From Volutella citrinella (Eukaryota > Ascomycota > Sordariomycetes > Hypocreales > Nectriaceae), in contig JAWZSP010000001.1 of the NCBI GenBank assembly GCA_034401135.1, forward strand, positions 6,138,001 through 6,202,000: a stretch of 64,000 nt of DNA, given 5' to 3'. Made by a program: the position numbers and the translations under genes. The notes under the pieces were generated by a model. It saw nothing but the letters and a program-made list of their open reading frames with translations. It did no database searches and was not told where the DNA came from. Of the stretch, positions 1 through 10,034 are shown in pieces (position 1 is the stretch's first letter; each line of letters begins with the position of its first letter).

Positions 1-321
1 GTGATGGTTAGTCCAGGAACAACTCGGCCATGTCCTGAATAAATGAAAATGATCATCATGTGCGGGAATTCCAGCAACTGCCTCTGTAAGCCGGACAAAA
101 TTCGTGGATATGCGGATGAGATGAGGCTCTGCCAAATAAATGCAGCCGTATCTGCGCCTCATTTTACCTCGGATTGGTCGGTACACGGGATACACCGTTG
201 ACAATCCAGCCCAAAAGGCGTCCCTAGCCCCTCAGCCTCATCCCCTCTGACATCGCCTCTACGTCATCCTGCCACACCACCCGTCTCTCACTAGCCGCGC
301 GCCGTCAAACAGCACCCACTC
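1..321. other. Left-edge intergenic / 5' region
   Basis: No reading frame worth calling. The last 100 bases before the ATG at 322 are pyrimidine-rich (CATCCC, CTCATCC, CACCACCCGTC), as is usual for a filamentous-fungal promoter or 5' UTR. Confidence 0.5.
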
Positions 322-1620
322 ATGGCCTCGTCCGACTTACACGGGGCCTGGCGCCCGATGCAAGAGCACGACTCGCTGTATTTCTCCTACGGAAGCAACC
401 TGCACCTCTCCCAGATGGCCACGCGATGCCCGTCCAGCACATTCGTCGGACGCGCGAGCCTGCACGGCTATCGATGGCAGATCAACCAGCGCGGCGTCGC
501 CAACGTGGTGCACGCCCCGGATTCTGTCGTCCACGGCCTCGTCTTCTCCATCGGCGCCAGGGACGAGAGGAGTCTGGATCGCTCCGAGGGCGTGGCAAAG
601 GGCAGCTATCAGAAGCACCTCCTCACGGTTGACCTTGAGCCGCACCAGCACTACTGCGGATTCAAAACGGCCCACGTCGCCGAGTTGCTCGCCCAGCAGG
701 CAGCAGGCAGCGTAACTGCGATCCCCGATCTGGGTATGCATGCAGATGGCTCTGTAGCCAGACAGCTGAGGCAGTTCGGTGCTCACTTCTCGGTCCCGGA
801 TCACGGCGATGGCTCATGGGCACCCAGCCAGCCTCAGCAGGTGACAGTTTTGGTATACGTCAGCGAGGGTTTCAAGGACGATGGCGCCATCAGAGAGGAG
901 TACATTGGACGCATGCGGCTGGCTGTCGCTGACGCTGTCGAGCTAGGGGTGCCACGGTCTTTTGTTGAAGAATTCATCATGCCGTTCATAGCGGTGCCGG
1001 AGAGGGCAGACAATGGGGATGAACACGGCAGAGATTCAATACGTAAGCTAATCCACTGCCACTGCAATATGCTTTCAAGTTGTCTCACTCTATCTACTCT
1101 CCCAGAACACTCTCAGCCGCCGCATCCCCGACACAGCACGTACGAACCGTTGAATCTTGCGGACCTGAAGCGGCAGAACCATCAACGGCCCAGCAACGAC
1201 TCAGCGCCGGGCCTCGTCTTTGCACAGCCCCTTCTAGACGCCGTGCTCCGCGTCGACCACGGTAGCAACCAAGACGGGTCCTCCATCTACGTCGTCTTGG
1301 TTGAGGAATACCTCCTAAACAACAGCCCACGCGTCAGCATCGCATCGGCGACCAAGGACCTCGAGCTGGCAAACGAGCTAGCGATGCAGAAATTCACCCA
1401 GACTTTCTCTCGCATACTAAGGGAAAATCCACCGTCTGCGGATACCAAAGTATCAGACTCAATCGAAGGTGTGCCGTCGTCTGGGGCGGGTGGCAGGATC
1501 GAGGCTGTGGAGTGGGTGCTGGTCGAGGGCGCGCATCTCCAGCTCAGGGCTGAAGTCCCGGGTGACCTGGGCCAGCTCACCGTTTCGGTCAGGAAGCAGA
1601 GGATATCCGAGGCATGCTGA
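322..1620 (+). CDS. Gamma-glutamylcyclotransferase-like (GGCT/AIG2-fold) protein
   Basis: The N-terminal half carries the GGCT-fold signature: residues 19-27 read LYFSYGSNL, with the YGSN motif that binds the gamma-glutamyl moiety, followed by the PSSTFVGRA and RGVANVV segments typical of fungal members. The family releases 5-oxoproline from gamma-glutamyl peptides in glutathione turnover. The frame is open for 432 codons, but 1043..1105 looks like a 63-bp intron (GTAAGC donor, CCCAG acceptor) that is a multiple of three. Splicing as 322..1042 + 1106..1620 gives 411 aa and removes a low-quality stretch. The C-terminal 170 residues (hydrophilic, EYLLNNSPRVS region) are not recognised and may be a regulatory extension. 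It could instead be a GGCT-fold protein without cyclotransferase activity, because I did not identify the catalytic Glu with certainty. Confidence 0.8.
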   Translation: MASSDLHGAWRPMQEHDSLYFSYGSNLHLSQMATRCPSSTFVGRASLHGYRWQINQRGVANVVHAPDSVVHGLVFSIGARDERSLDRSEGVAKGSYQKHLLTVDLEPHQHYCGFKTAHVAELLAQQAAGSVTAIPDLGMHADGSVARQLRQFGAHFSVPDHGDGSWAPSQPQQVTVLVYVSEGFKDDGAIREEYIGRMRLAVADAVELGVPRSFVEEFIMPFIAVPERADNGDEHGRDSIRKLIHCHCNMLSSCLTLSTLPEHSQPPHPRHSTYEPLNLADLKRQNHQRPSNDSAPGLVFAQPLLDAVLRVDHGSNQDGSSIYVVLVEEYLLNNSPRVSIASATKDLELANELAMQKFTQTFSRILRENPPSADTKVSDSIEGVPSSGAGGRIEAVEWVLVEGAHLQLRAEVPGDLGQLTVSVRKQRISEAC

Positions 1621-2109
1621 TGAGTGCTAGCAGACTCGACAGTGTGGTTCAAAACTCCAAGAGAAGGAATATTCTCGGATGGATTGGTGAGCACGCGTAC
1701 ACGAAAAAAAAACCCTTATTAAAGTGTAATGGATAAAATCACTGCTTTTAGATCAATTGATAATGAAATCCATCTGCAGATCGCATCCATGACGTCAAAA
1801 TGTCAAACGCCAGTTGGCGATGCCCTCACCTAGCGTCGCGCTGGGCGGTTCCGGCTAATTATCGGCCCCTGCGCGCATCACCTTTTTTTTTTCTCTCATT
1901 CCGCGTCGAATCGGAAGCTCGGGCCCATTCGCATCAAACCCTCATCAATCCCATCTCTCGCATCGCATGGCAAAGCTCCACTGCTGCTGACCAATTCTCG
2001 TCGCCGCATTGCCCGTTTCCCTTGCCGTCTCCCTCCTTGGCCCATTCACTCTTTTCTCCTCGCAATTGTCACCTTCGCCTGTCAGTTCCCTTTAATCTCT
2101 CTTCCCGCC
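1621..2109. other. Intergenic: 3' flank of GGCT gene and Mia40 promoter
   Basis: An A/T-rich stretch with poly-A (about 1704) is a plausible 3' end of the upstream gene. From about 1880 to 2109 the DNA is strongly C/T-rich on the plus strand (CTCCCTCCTTGG, CTCTTTTCTCC), typical of a strongly expressed fungal promoter and leader, directly upstream of the Mia40 ATG. Confidence 0.5.
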
Positions 2110-3183
2110 ATGTACCGCACCGCCCTGCGAACGGCCTCGAGGCCCGCCGCCAGCTCGATCCGATCCTGCGCCGTCCGCGCCGCCCCCCGTCGACTCGCCT
2201 CGTCCTCCTCGTCCGCCGAGAAGCCCCGGTCGTGGAAGAGCGCTGCCGTGCGATGGGGTCTGGCCGGCGGTGCCCTGTACTACTACTTTACGAGCCCAGT
2301 GTTTGCCGATCCGGCGACGTGTAAGTCGAAGCCTCGCCCATGCCCCCTCCCAGGCCTCATGCTTTCGAGGGAATGGCCTCGCTGACATCATCGACAATGC
2401 CGACAGCACAAACCACGACTGCGCCCGCCGCCTTCTCCAGCGCCGACCTGCCCACCGTCGACTCCGTCCTCGACGAGAAGCGCAAGCAGGCCGCCCCCAA
2501 GCCCGCCGAGCCCAAGCCAGAGACCAAGACCGAGACCAAGACCGAGCCCAAGGCTGAAAGCAAGCCCGCCGCCGAGCAGCCCCAGGCCGACGCCCAGCCT
2601 GCCGCCGATGCGCCCGCACCCGGATCCCCCGCCGCTCTAGAGGAGGAGGCCGGCCAGCAGGGCGCCTTCAACCCCGAGACAGGCGAGATCAACTGGGACT
2701 GCCCCTGCCTTGGCGGCATGGCCGACGGCCCTTGCGGCGAGGAGTTCAAGACTGCCTTTAGCTGCTTCGTCTACTCCACCGAGGAGCCCAAGGGCATGGA
2801 TTGCATTGACAAGTTCCAGTACGTTTGGCGCACCAGAACATATCCCACCCGCACCCCCTCCCCATATTTTCTACGAGACTGACCACAGTGGCCACAGGGA
2901 CATGCAAACCTGTTTCAAGAAGTACCCCGAAATCTACGGCGCCGAACTCGCCGACGACGACGAGGAGGGCGGCGAGCCCACCCCCGACTTTGGCGACGCC
3001 CCTGCCCCCGCCGACAAGGCCGACACCCAACCCGAGCAGCTGCCTGTGAAGAAGACCGAGGCCGACGTGCCCGCTCCCGTCGCCCCGCGATCTGAGGACA
3101 AGGTCGAGCCCGCCGAGATGCGCCAGTTCGATGCCACCTCCGCCAACGACGCCGAGGAGAAAAAGGAAGCTCAAAAGGCCTAG
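2110..3183 (+). CDS. MIA40: Mitochondrial intermembrane-space import and assembly protein Mia40 (Tim40)
   Basis: Exons 2110..2320, 2407..2818 and 2898..3183 give 302 aa; both introns (86 and 79 bp) have GT-AG ends and keep phase. The protein starts with a basic Ser/Arg-rich mitochondrial presequence (residues 1-40), followed by a single inner-membrane anchor near 42-66 ([12 protein letters not shown]). An acidic Lys/Pro/Glu linker comes next, then the catalytic core: the redox CPC motif at 169-171 and two CX9C pairs, C180-C190 and C203-C213. The second CX9C is reconstituted exactly across intron 2, which confirms that splice. Mia40 oxidises and traps small Cys-rich proteins in the intermembrane space and passes electrons to Erv1. 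The tail after the core is acidic and Pro/Ala/Glu-rich. The anchored form is the fungal architecture; animal Mia40 lacks the presequence and anchor. Confidence 0.95.
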
Positions 3184-3730
3184 ACGACCATGGAGAGGCC
3201 GGGAGCGCCTGATAGAAGTCGACGTTCAGGGCGTCGAAGAAACAAAAACATGTATAATAAATCCAAGATCTTGGCATGGGTCGAAAGAGGACCCATCTCT
3301 GTATTAACGCTGTACTACGAGACTTAAGAAACGCCATCGGGTCATGTAATAGAAAGGCATCACATCTCACCGCAAGACATTTTCTTTCGAGCTTTATCCT
3401 TCACAAGGAACTCGGTGCTTCGTGTCGGGACCAAATCACAGCGTAGCATTCCTAATTCCAGAGGACAATCGAGAAATCACCCAAACGTTGATTGGTAGTT
3501 TCTGTGAGTATTCGAGTCTTGCCCTTGTGGGCCAAGCGGTATCAGGTAACAGGAGTTGAGAAGCCCAAGCAGGCATGGCAACAGCAAAGATATGCGAACA
3601 GACAAAATGAACAAAACCCTCAAGCCGCAAAAGAACCACCGACTCCTACGCCGCGGAGAGAGGATCCGCGCTGCGGGATCCGTGCCCGGAGGCACTCATA
3701 GCCTAGTAGACCAGCATCGTCGCCATGCTC
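3184..3730. other. Convergent 3' intergenic region
   Basis: Lies between the 3' ends of Mia40 (plus strand) and the OM14-like gene (minus strand). TGTATAATAAATCCAAG near 3250 resembles a fungal polyadenylation context. No convincing coding potential. Confidence 0.5.
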
Positions 3731-4408
3731 CTAAGACGAACCGCCCTTCTTCTTGCCCTTGTACAGATACCGGCCGAGGACGCCCTCAAAGGCCGAGGCG
3801 CCGGCGAGGATGCCGACACCCAGGCCAATAGCCTGCCACGACAGGCGACCCTTCTCGTAAAGACCCCAGCCCTTGTAGCCGAGGAACGCGCTGAGGCCGA
3901 CAATGTAGGCCAGGTTGACGGCGCCGATAGCGCTGGCGCTCGTGTCGGAGAGGCTGGCAAACTTGCCGGTGAGCCAGCTGTCGCACTTCTCGAGTTGCGT
4001 CTTGACCTCCTTCTTGGTCTTGGTGGCCTTGGCCTTGGTCGCCTCCTTCTCGCGGGCCAGGCGGGCGGCCTGCGTCTCCGTCTGGACCTCCTGGTCGAGG
4101 AAGTCCGAGGGCACGGTGTGCACGCTGGGCAGGTCAACGTCGACGAGGGAGGCCGTGGATGCGGACTCGTTGGTCGTCACCTCGGGGAGCTGAGGAGCAG
4201 CAGCCTGGATGATGGGAGGCAGGGTCAGCATTCATCGCGTCGCTCGGGCTAGTGATGCTGCTCGTCATGCGCATGAACTTACCTCCTCGGGGGTCTGCTT
4301 GGGTCCGCTAGCGGCGACGTCGGCGTAAGACACTGTGAGGCAGCAGTCAGATAACGTGTCGGGCGTGATGAGAATCACCACGGCAGGCGAAGCCATTGAG
4401 TACGTACT
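3731..4408 (-). CDS. OM14-like mitochondrial outer-membrane protein, start codon split by an intron
   Basis: On the minus strand the coding parts are base 4408, then 4332..4283 and 4204..3731, giving 174 aa. The A of the ATG is the last base of exon 1 and the TG the first two bases of exon 2; the 75-bp intron (4407..4333) has GTACGT and CACAG ends. The protein then begins MSYADVAASGPKQTPEE, joins in phase across a second 78-bp intron, and continues with a TNESASTASLVD/LPSVHTVPSDF segment, a Lys/Ala-rich coiled stretch and two or three membrane segments (AIGAVNLAYIVGLSAFLGY; AIGLGVGILAGASAF) before a GRYLYKGKKK tail. This fits OM14-type proteins of filamentous fungi, linked in yeast to ribosome docking at mitochondria. 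The family name is from memory, so function is moderately sure and gene structure surer. An ATG at 4231 is within intron sequence and gives a worse N-terminus. Confidence 0.72.
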
Positions 4409-5200
4409 GGTAAAGTGTGGGTGAAGGGAGGCCAAGAGGTTGAGAATATGAGTGAGAGTGAAGTTGTCTGACGGAGCTTTCGCAGACGAGAGAGAGATAG
4501 ACGTTTGGGGTGATGTATTGACGGGTGAATGGATGAGGAAAAGGGTCACGATGATGATGCAAAAGGAAGTGGTGTGACGGATGGGAGCTCGTAGATAAGG
4601 TCGCACACTTCATGTGACTGCGACGGAACGGAAGGGCAGGTCTTGCCTATTCTCCCACTACGCACCTTCCTCGCGCAATGTCATGACGTATGCGGCTCGC
4701 CTGACCCACTGGCGACGCTCCCCACACAAGCAGCACAGGGCCACTGCCTACAGGTACAGGGCCACAGGCGCCCACAAGGCGCCGGCAGAAACGAGCAAGG
4801 GGGCGGGCTAACATCCAAGCAAAAGCAGGATTTGGGCAAATTGTCATTGCACCGCGCCTGGGGCCCTCCAGAAGCGCGTGGAATCGAGGCATTTCCCCCT
4901 CTCTCTGTGCTTCAACTCATCGTCTCACAATTCTCGCGCTTCCCATCTGCCGTGGCCGTACGCGCCCTCCTCCCGCAGACGGACAGGGAAGGGTGAGGTG
5001 ACTTTTTTGGCTCCTCTCCCTGCAAGGACCACCTGATGATCGGCAAACGGTCCCGACTCGCCAGGGTCAGGCGAAGCCGACGGGAGTAACCGCTGTGCAC
5101 GATTCGCGGCAGAAGCACAGAGAACTGCGGGACTCCATATACCCGACGGCATCTGCCAGCATCCTCACGTCGCACACTGGCTGTCGGTTCGCCTTCTGGC
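4409..5200. other. Intergenic: promoter/5' UTR of OM14-like gene and spacer
   Basis: The first 150-200 bases are the A/G-rich complement of the pyrimidine-rich leader of the minus-strand OM14-like gene. The rest shows only short overlapping frames without family resemblance. Confidence 0.4.
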
Positions 5201-5480
5201 ATGAGCTGCTCCGTCTTTTTCCGCTACAGAGATGGCATACCAGAACCATCTATCGATCCATCGGGCTACGCCATGGGCTACGCCATGGGCCAGTTGTGGC
5301 TTGACGAGTCTCATGAGACCCACTACCAATGTAAGAGACAATGGATACAGGACTCGGTGGCTGACACAACATGAACGAGACAGCCTCGTCAATCCTGAGG
5401 AATACGGCCAGGGCTCGATGACGATTATCGAACACAACAGCTTCATGCGGTACGCCGACGACGAGCCCCGCCACAGCTAA
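5201..5480 (+). CDS. Small hypothetical two-exon protein
   Basis: Not recognised, but the sequence looks coding. From ATG 5201 the frame gives 43 residues (MSCSVFFRYRDGIPEPSIDP..., a GYAMGYAMGQLW repeat, then LDESHETHYQ) up to a GTAAGA donor at 5331. A CTGACACAAC branch-like element lies at about 5361. Splicing to an AG at 5378-5379 restores a frame running through SLVNPEEYGQGSMTIIEHNSFM and ending at the TAA at 5478-5480, about 75 aa. The more usual CAG acceptor 4 bp further on gives an early stop, so the exact acceptor is uncertain. The compositional switch of frames at the intron is the main evidence. No function is proposed, and an additional upstream exon is possible. Confidence 0.4.
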
Positions 5481-5984
5481 CAAGCAGCCAACGCACGCAA
5501 ACCTCAAAGACACCACTCAGGGTGGGGATTAGGTGTAGTATTAAGTATTTTTGCATCAACAACAGTTCATGACAAACCAGGCGCTGAAGGAATATGCTTT
5601 CCAACCCGGAAAGGAACAATGATGGAAGAAGAATTCGCCCGGCTCCGCTACCCCATGCTTCTTGACCCCCGTGTCAGTTTCCAGTGCCGAGTGCCAATCC
5701 CAAAACCTCGACTTTCGTTCGCTAAAATGCATCCCGTATGCCCCAAAACGCCCCGCCTCTTCGTAAATTGGTATCTCAACATGGGAGTCACTGAACCAAC
5801 ACGCACACGCCAGACCGTTTTGCTTGTTCCCCTTCTCGCACGCGTTACGCCCATGGCTCTCTCGACCATCTTGTGGGCCACTCAGGGCGCATTTTCGATA
5901 CCCAAAATTTGCTTTCTGGCTCAGGCCAGTCTCAGCCAAATCACCAGCCTAGCAGCCGTCTTCCCTTCGCGGCGTCGAACCGGC
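5481..5984. other. Intergenic, 3' of the Myb/SANT gene
   Basis: Nothing beyond overlapping low-quality frames on both strands; probably 3' UTR of the minus-strand gene that ends at 5985. Confidence 0.4.
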
Positions 5985-7322
5985 TCAAGCCTTGTGACCC
6001 GTCTCGCGGATCCTCTTCACCCAATGCTGCCGGACCCGCGGGGGCATCTTGCAAAACACCATCGCCTTGCTCTCACTAATGAGCACACTTTCTGAGATCT
6101 TGACCTGCAAATCCAGGTCCTCGTCCGCAAAATCCCGGAAAAAGATGTCGAGCGCCTCCTCCTGCCACCGGAGGGAGCTGCGCACCCGTCCCACGTCGAT
6201 CTGCTCGTCCAGGCTGGGCTCGATCTGCGGAGATCCAGAACTCGGCACACTAGAGATCACCATGGGGAGGGTCGACGAGTTGAGCGTTGCCACCGCTGCG
6301 ATGCTTCGGGAGCCGTCGTTAGATGATGTGCGTCGCCGCTTCTCAGGCGACTCTGGCGGGAGTTGCCCCAGGGGCAGGGTTGTGGTCATGGCCGGAGGGG
6401 TAGACTCGAGTACCACTGCCGGCGTGCTGGTAGCGGGATGCTGCCGCTTTCGGTTCGGCGTGTTGGACTCATCGGGTGGTGTCAAAGCGCTGACGCTGGG
6501 GGCCGGGCCTCGAGGGGGAATCGAAGTCACCGTTGGCCGTTGCAGCGATCCCGAGCCGGTTGATGATGATGGGGTTTGGCTGGGAACTGGCCGCTGGGCC
6601 GGGCTCTCGACTCCTTGGGCTCGTGGGGAGGTCTCGCTCTGAAGGTTGAGTATTCCGGTGCCCGGCATCTCCGAATCATCCGTGACCGGGCCATCGGTCC
6701 GTCTTCTGGGCTTCATTATCCTCTTGGGTGCCCCACCAGACCCGACCACGTCGGGGTATAATATCTCCATGTAGTCCTCATGCTCGAAAGGTCGTCCTCG
6801 AAGTGCCCGCGATAGTGGTTCCCTCTGCAGCTAGTCAGCCCACGCTGTCACCTTTTCACGTCGGTGCCCCATTACAGGGGCACGCTGGGGCCACAGAAAC
6901 CCCCGATTCACCAAGCCCAAGGGCCATACGATGATGGTGTTGCTCACCTCAATATGTGCTGCCCATGCCTCCTCCGTCGCCGTGACTGTCCTCGTTATGG
7001 GATTGTAGAGAAATTCGGGGTCTTCGCGCAGTCCTCTCCATAACCGGAAACGTTTCCGTGCATTGTCACTCTTGTTGATCAGGTGGCTCTTGGTCGGAGA
7101 TGCGCCGTGGCTCTCTTGGAGGGCAACAGCGGCGCGCTCCCAGGCCTCGGCCTTGAAGCTGCTGTTCTCGCGGAGCCCTAGCTGGACGCTCTCGCACAGG
7201 CTGCGGAAGAAGGTAGCCTCGTAGGCAGGGGTCCAGCTAAATCTCGGGGCGCGGCGATCGCGGTCGACTCGTGTGGGCTGCTGGCCGTCGGCAACCAGGG
7301 CGTCGCCGTCGTCCTCGGACAT
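5985..7322 (-). CDS. Myb/SANT-like DNA-binding domain protein
   Basis: Exons 7322..6948 and 6824..5985 (minus strand) give 404 aa; the 123-bp intron has GTGAGC and TGCAG ends and is in phase 0. Residues about 26-125 match the fungal Myb/SANT-like domain: APRFSWTPAYEATFFRSL opening, a middle AWERAAVALQESHG helix, KSHLINKSDNARKRFRLWRGL, then an EEAW helix at the exon end. The remainder is Ser/Pro/Thr-rich and disordered with basic nuclear-localisation-like patches (PNRKRQ, PEKRRRT). It ends in a conserved-looking C-terminal helix block (SLRWQEEALDIFFRDF...LVISE/SKAMVF). A nuclear DNA-binding or transposase-derived regulator is the likely role; no target can be inferred. Confidence 0.75.
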
Positions 7323-10034
7323 GGTGTGCTTATGGTGGGCGGTTGGGGAACGGCGATGGCGCCCTGGGACAGAGTCGCCTCTTTACGGAGCCACAATGGG
7401 ACTAGAACAGGGAATTGGCGTCTAGCCGTAGGCGCGCGGGTGTGAAGGAGAGGGCGAGGAGGGCGGGCGAGAGACGGGGAGACGGGCAGCGGTGCCCCGT
7501 GACAAGACGAGTGCGGTGTGGTGCGGTGCGGTGCGGTGCAGAGAACAGGTGCAGTCGGAGGTGCGAGTCGAGTCTGGCGCCAGTATGCAGTACCAGTGCG
7601 AGGCCCAGTCCCAGTACCAGTCCGTGCCAATGCAACCACAGGTGCAAGTGCAGTTCCAGGGCCGGCAGATTCGGGCCAATGCGAAGCAAGGACACGCAGT
7701 GCCAGGAGAAGCAGAGGCGCTCTCAAACACTTGTGTGCGCTGGAGGATCGTGAGAGGAGGCGGGAGGCGGTCGGCCGGTCAAGTGGCCTGGAGCTCAATC
7801 GAGTCCCAGCATTACCAGCAATGACCCAGTTGGGAATGGACCCCTCGGCCGGTGGAGTCGCAAGTGGTCACCTGGGACGCCTTGAATTTCCTGGGCCGTC
7901 ACGTGGGGGGCGCCTGCCGTGGCAGGTCTAGACTCTGGACCGATTTTTTTTTTCCTTCAGCCTGGATGCCTAGTTCGCTGGCAGCTGTAGTGGAGGTCCG
8001 GGAGGACAAGGCGCCACTCGACACAGACGGGCAGGCACACGCGCCGTGGATATGAGACGACAGGGCCAGGGCGGACAGCCGCACGAGTCGACGACACAGG
8101 CGGGCGGGACGATGGCAGTGTGGGCAATGGGCTGGTAGCAGGTGGGCGGGCCATGCTCCCAGCAAGCGACCCGGTGGTGGCCTATGGTGCGCCCTGGGCA
8201 GGACGGGACGGGGACTGGCCTGGCGTGACTTTGCCCAAGTGGTACCAGTGCCAGCACGGAGCAGCGGCGCGCGAGGGGCAATGTGCGCCTGCAACCATCT
8301 CGGGCATAGGGCGAACTGGTTGACGTCTGGCGCCTTGCCGTGCTGGGACTCGGCCGCTGGATCTGGAGACTGGATCTGGGTGGGTTACTGGATTGCCAGA
8401 TTGCTGGGTGATTGTGATTGCGGGATTCGTCCATTGGAGGGAAGGCGTGGTTTGACGGCATGGCAGCCGTGCCTGTGCCTGTGGTATCCCTCTGTAACAA
8501 CACCATGTCGGCTCCCATCGTCAAGTCGACAGTCGTCTCCCCCGTGTCGTGGCCCTGCCAGCTGTCCCGTCCGTCCCCAGCAGTGAGCGGGTGAGCGTGT
8601 GTGCGAGTCCGCGCGCCAGGTACGTGGGGAACCCGTGTGCCGACCCCAGACCGCTCCTTTGCTTTCGGTCCCCTTGGTCCTTCGGGCTCTGACGTGCGCC
8701 GCATGACTGATTCGCACGGCTCAGGGCTGGTGGATGCTCATGGTGACGGCGTCGGTGATGCGGCCGGGTCAGGCGCCCAGCCGCAGGGCTGGTTGTGGTG
8801 CAAGGGGCGCGTGGGTGAGGCAAGGGGAGAGGAGGAAGTGTGACCGACTTGTGCTCACGCTCGTCCAAGAAGTTGGTTCGCCTCGCCTCACCGTCTGCTC
8901 TTGCCGTTTCTTTCTCGCCCGTCGCTGCCCCGAGCGGATTTGTTTCGTCCCGCTGCCGAGGCCTAGCCGCGTGGATCCTTGCGCGCCATTGCCGCCGAAA
9001 TCCCACTGTGGTCATGATCGGCAACGAACCAACTGCGCTCACTGTATTACACTATCGAGGCTGGAGTCTGGTGTTGCTATCATGAGGGTGTTATCCGCCG
9101 ATTCACCCATTCCCGTCCGTGATCTATTTTTCCAGTGACGCTGTACAAATCTCGACCCAGCTAAGCCCCCATCCACATCCTGAGGGCTGAATAATCTCCA
9201 TCTCCAATGCGTAGCTGTGGATGGATCAACTTCCCATCGCTGTGGCTCTGGAAGCAGAATGAACAAACAAGGGGCTGGCCCTTCCCATCATGAGAGAACT
9301 AATCGCACCATTTATTGTCAAACGGTCTGGAGAAGGCCACCCTCGTCAACCCATCTTCCAGGCTCCCCTTGCATTTTGCGAGATCTCCCACATCTACCGG
9401 CCGAAGTCACTATTTTTAGCATCCATTGTAATGAATTGCTATTCTCACCATCCCGGCAATGACTGCTCTCTCCTCCACAGTGTAGGGGTAATTTGCAGAA
9501 CACTTGGCTTTTTTACAGCCGTCCGGCAGTGCGGAACAGCATCCTCCTCTGTGGTCTAACACTGCTTTGCCAAATCTTCATGACCCGCTGTGGAGCATCA
9601 TCAACTCCTATTCTTCAGCAACGCATCATTGCCCACCACAGCATCGCTAAAAACAAGGGGAAATTTAATTGTTCCTTTACCAATTACATCACATTTATGA
9701 AAGCCAGTGCAATGAAGAGCTCATTTCCAGCGTAGTCTAGGGATTGGAAAACTGCAGGGTAGACAGCCCTGTAGTCATGGATATGTGTATAAGGACCCTG
9801 GTGAAGGGCATTTCAAAAAACCTTTCCATAACGAAGAAGACAGTGCAAGGTAATCGAACCCATTCAACTTGATCTACTCATGAGGCTTTGAAACTCAGTC
9901 TTGGGATATCCGGATGTGTGACATTATGTAAGCATTCCAGCTGGTATGTGACACTGTGTTGGTTCCGGCCACAAAGTTTCATTCCGTCGCCACACCTCTT
10001 TGTTCTTTGTGTACGTTACTCAAATGTCCGATGA
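7323..10034. other. Long intergenic region (2.7 kb)
   Basis: GC-rich, with many overlapping frames in all six phases that show repetitive or arginine/proline-biased translations and no family match. It contains short purine/pyrimidine-biased tracts and a local TGCGG/GGTGC near-repeat at about 7510-7545. It probably holds the long 5' leader and promoter of the Myb/SANT gene on the left and the promoter of the kinase on the right. No RNA gene seen. Confidence 0.4.

Noticed and set aside
7415..7931. Several overlapping frames in a GC-rich, GGTGC-repetitive stretch
   Set aside because: All frames are open at once, a sign of composition rather than coding.
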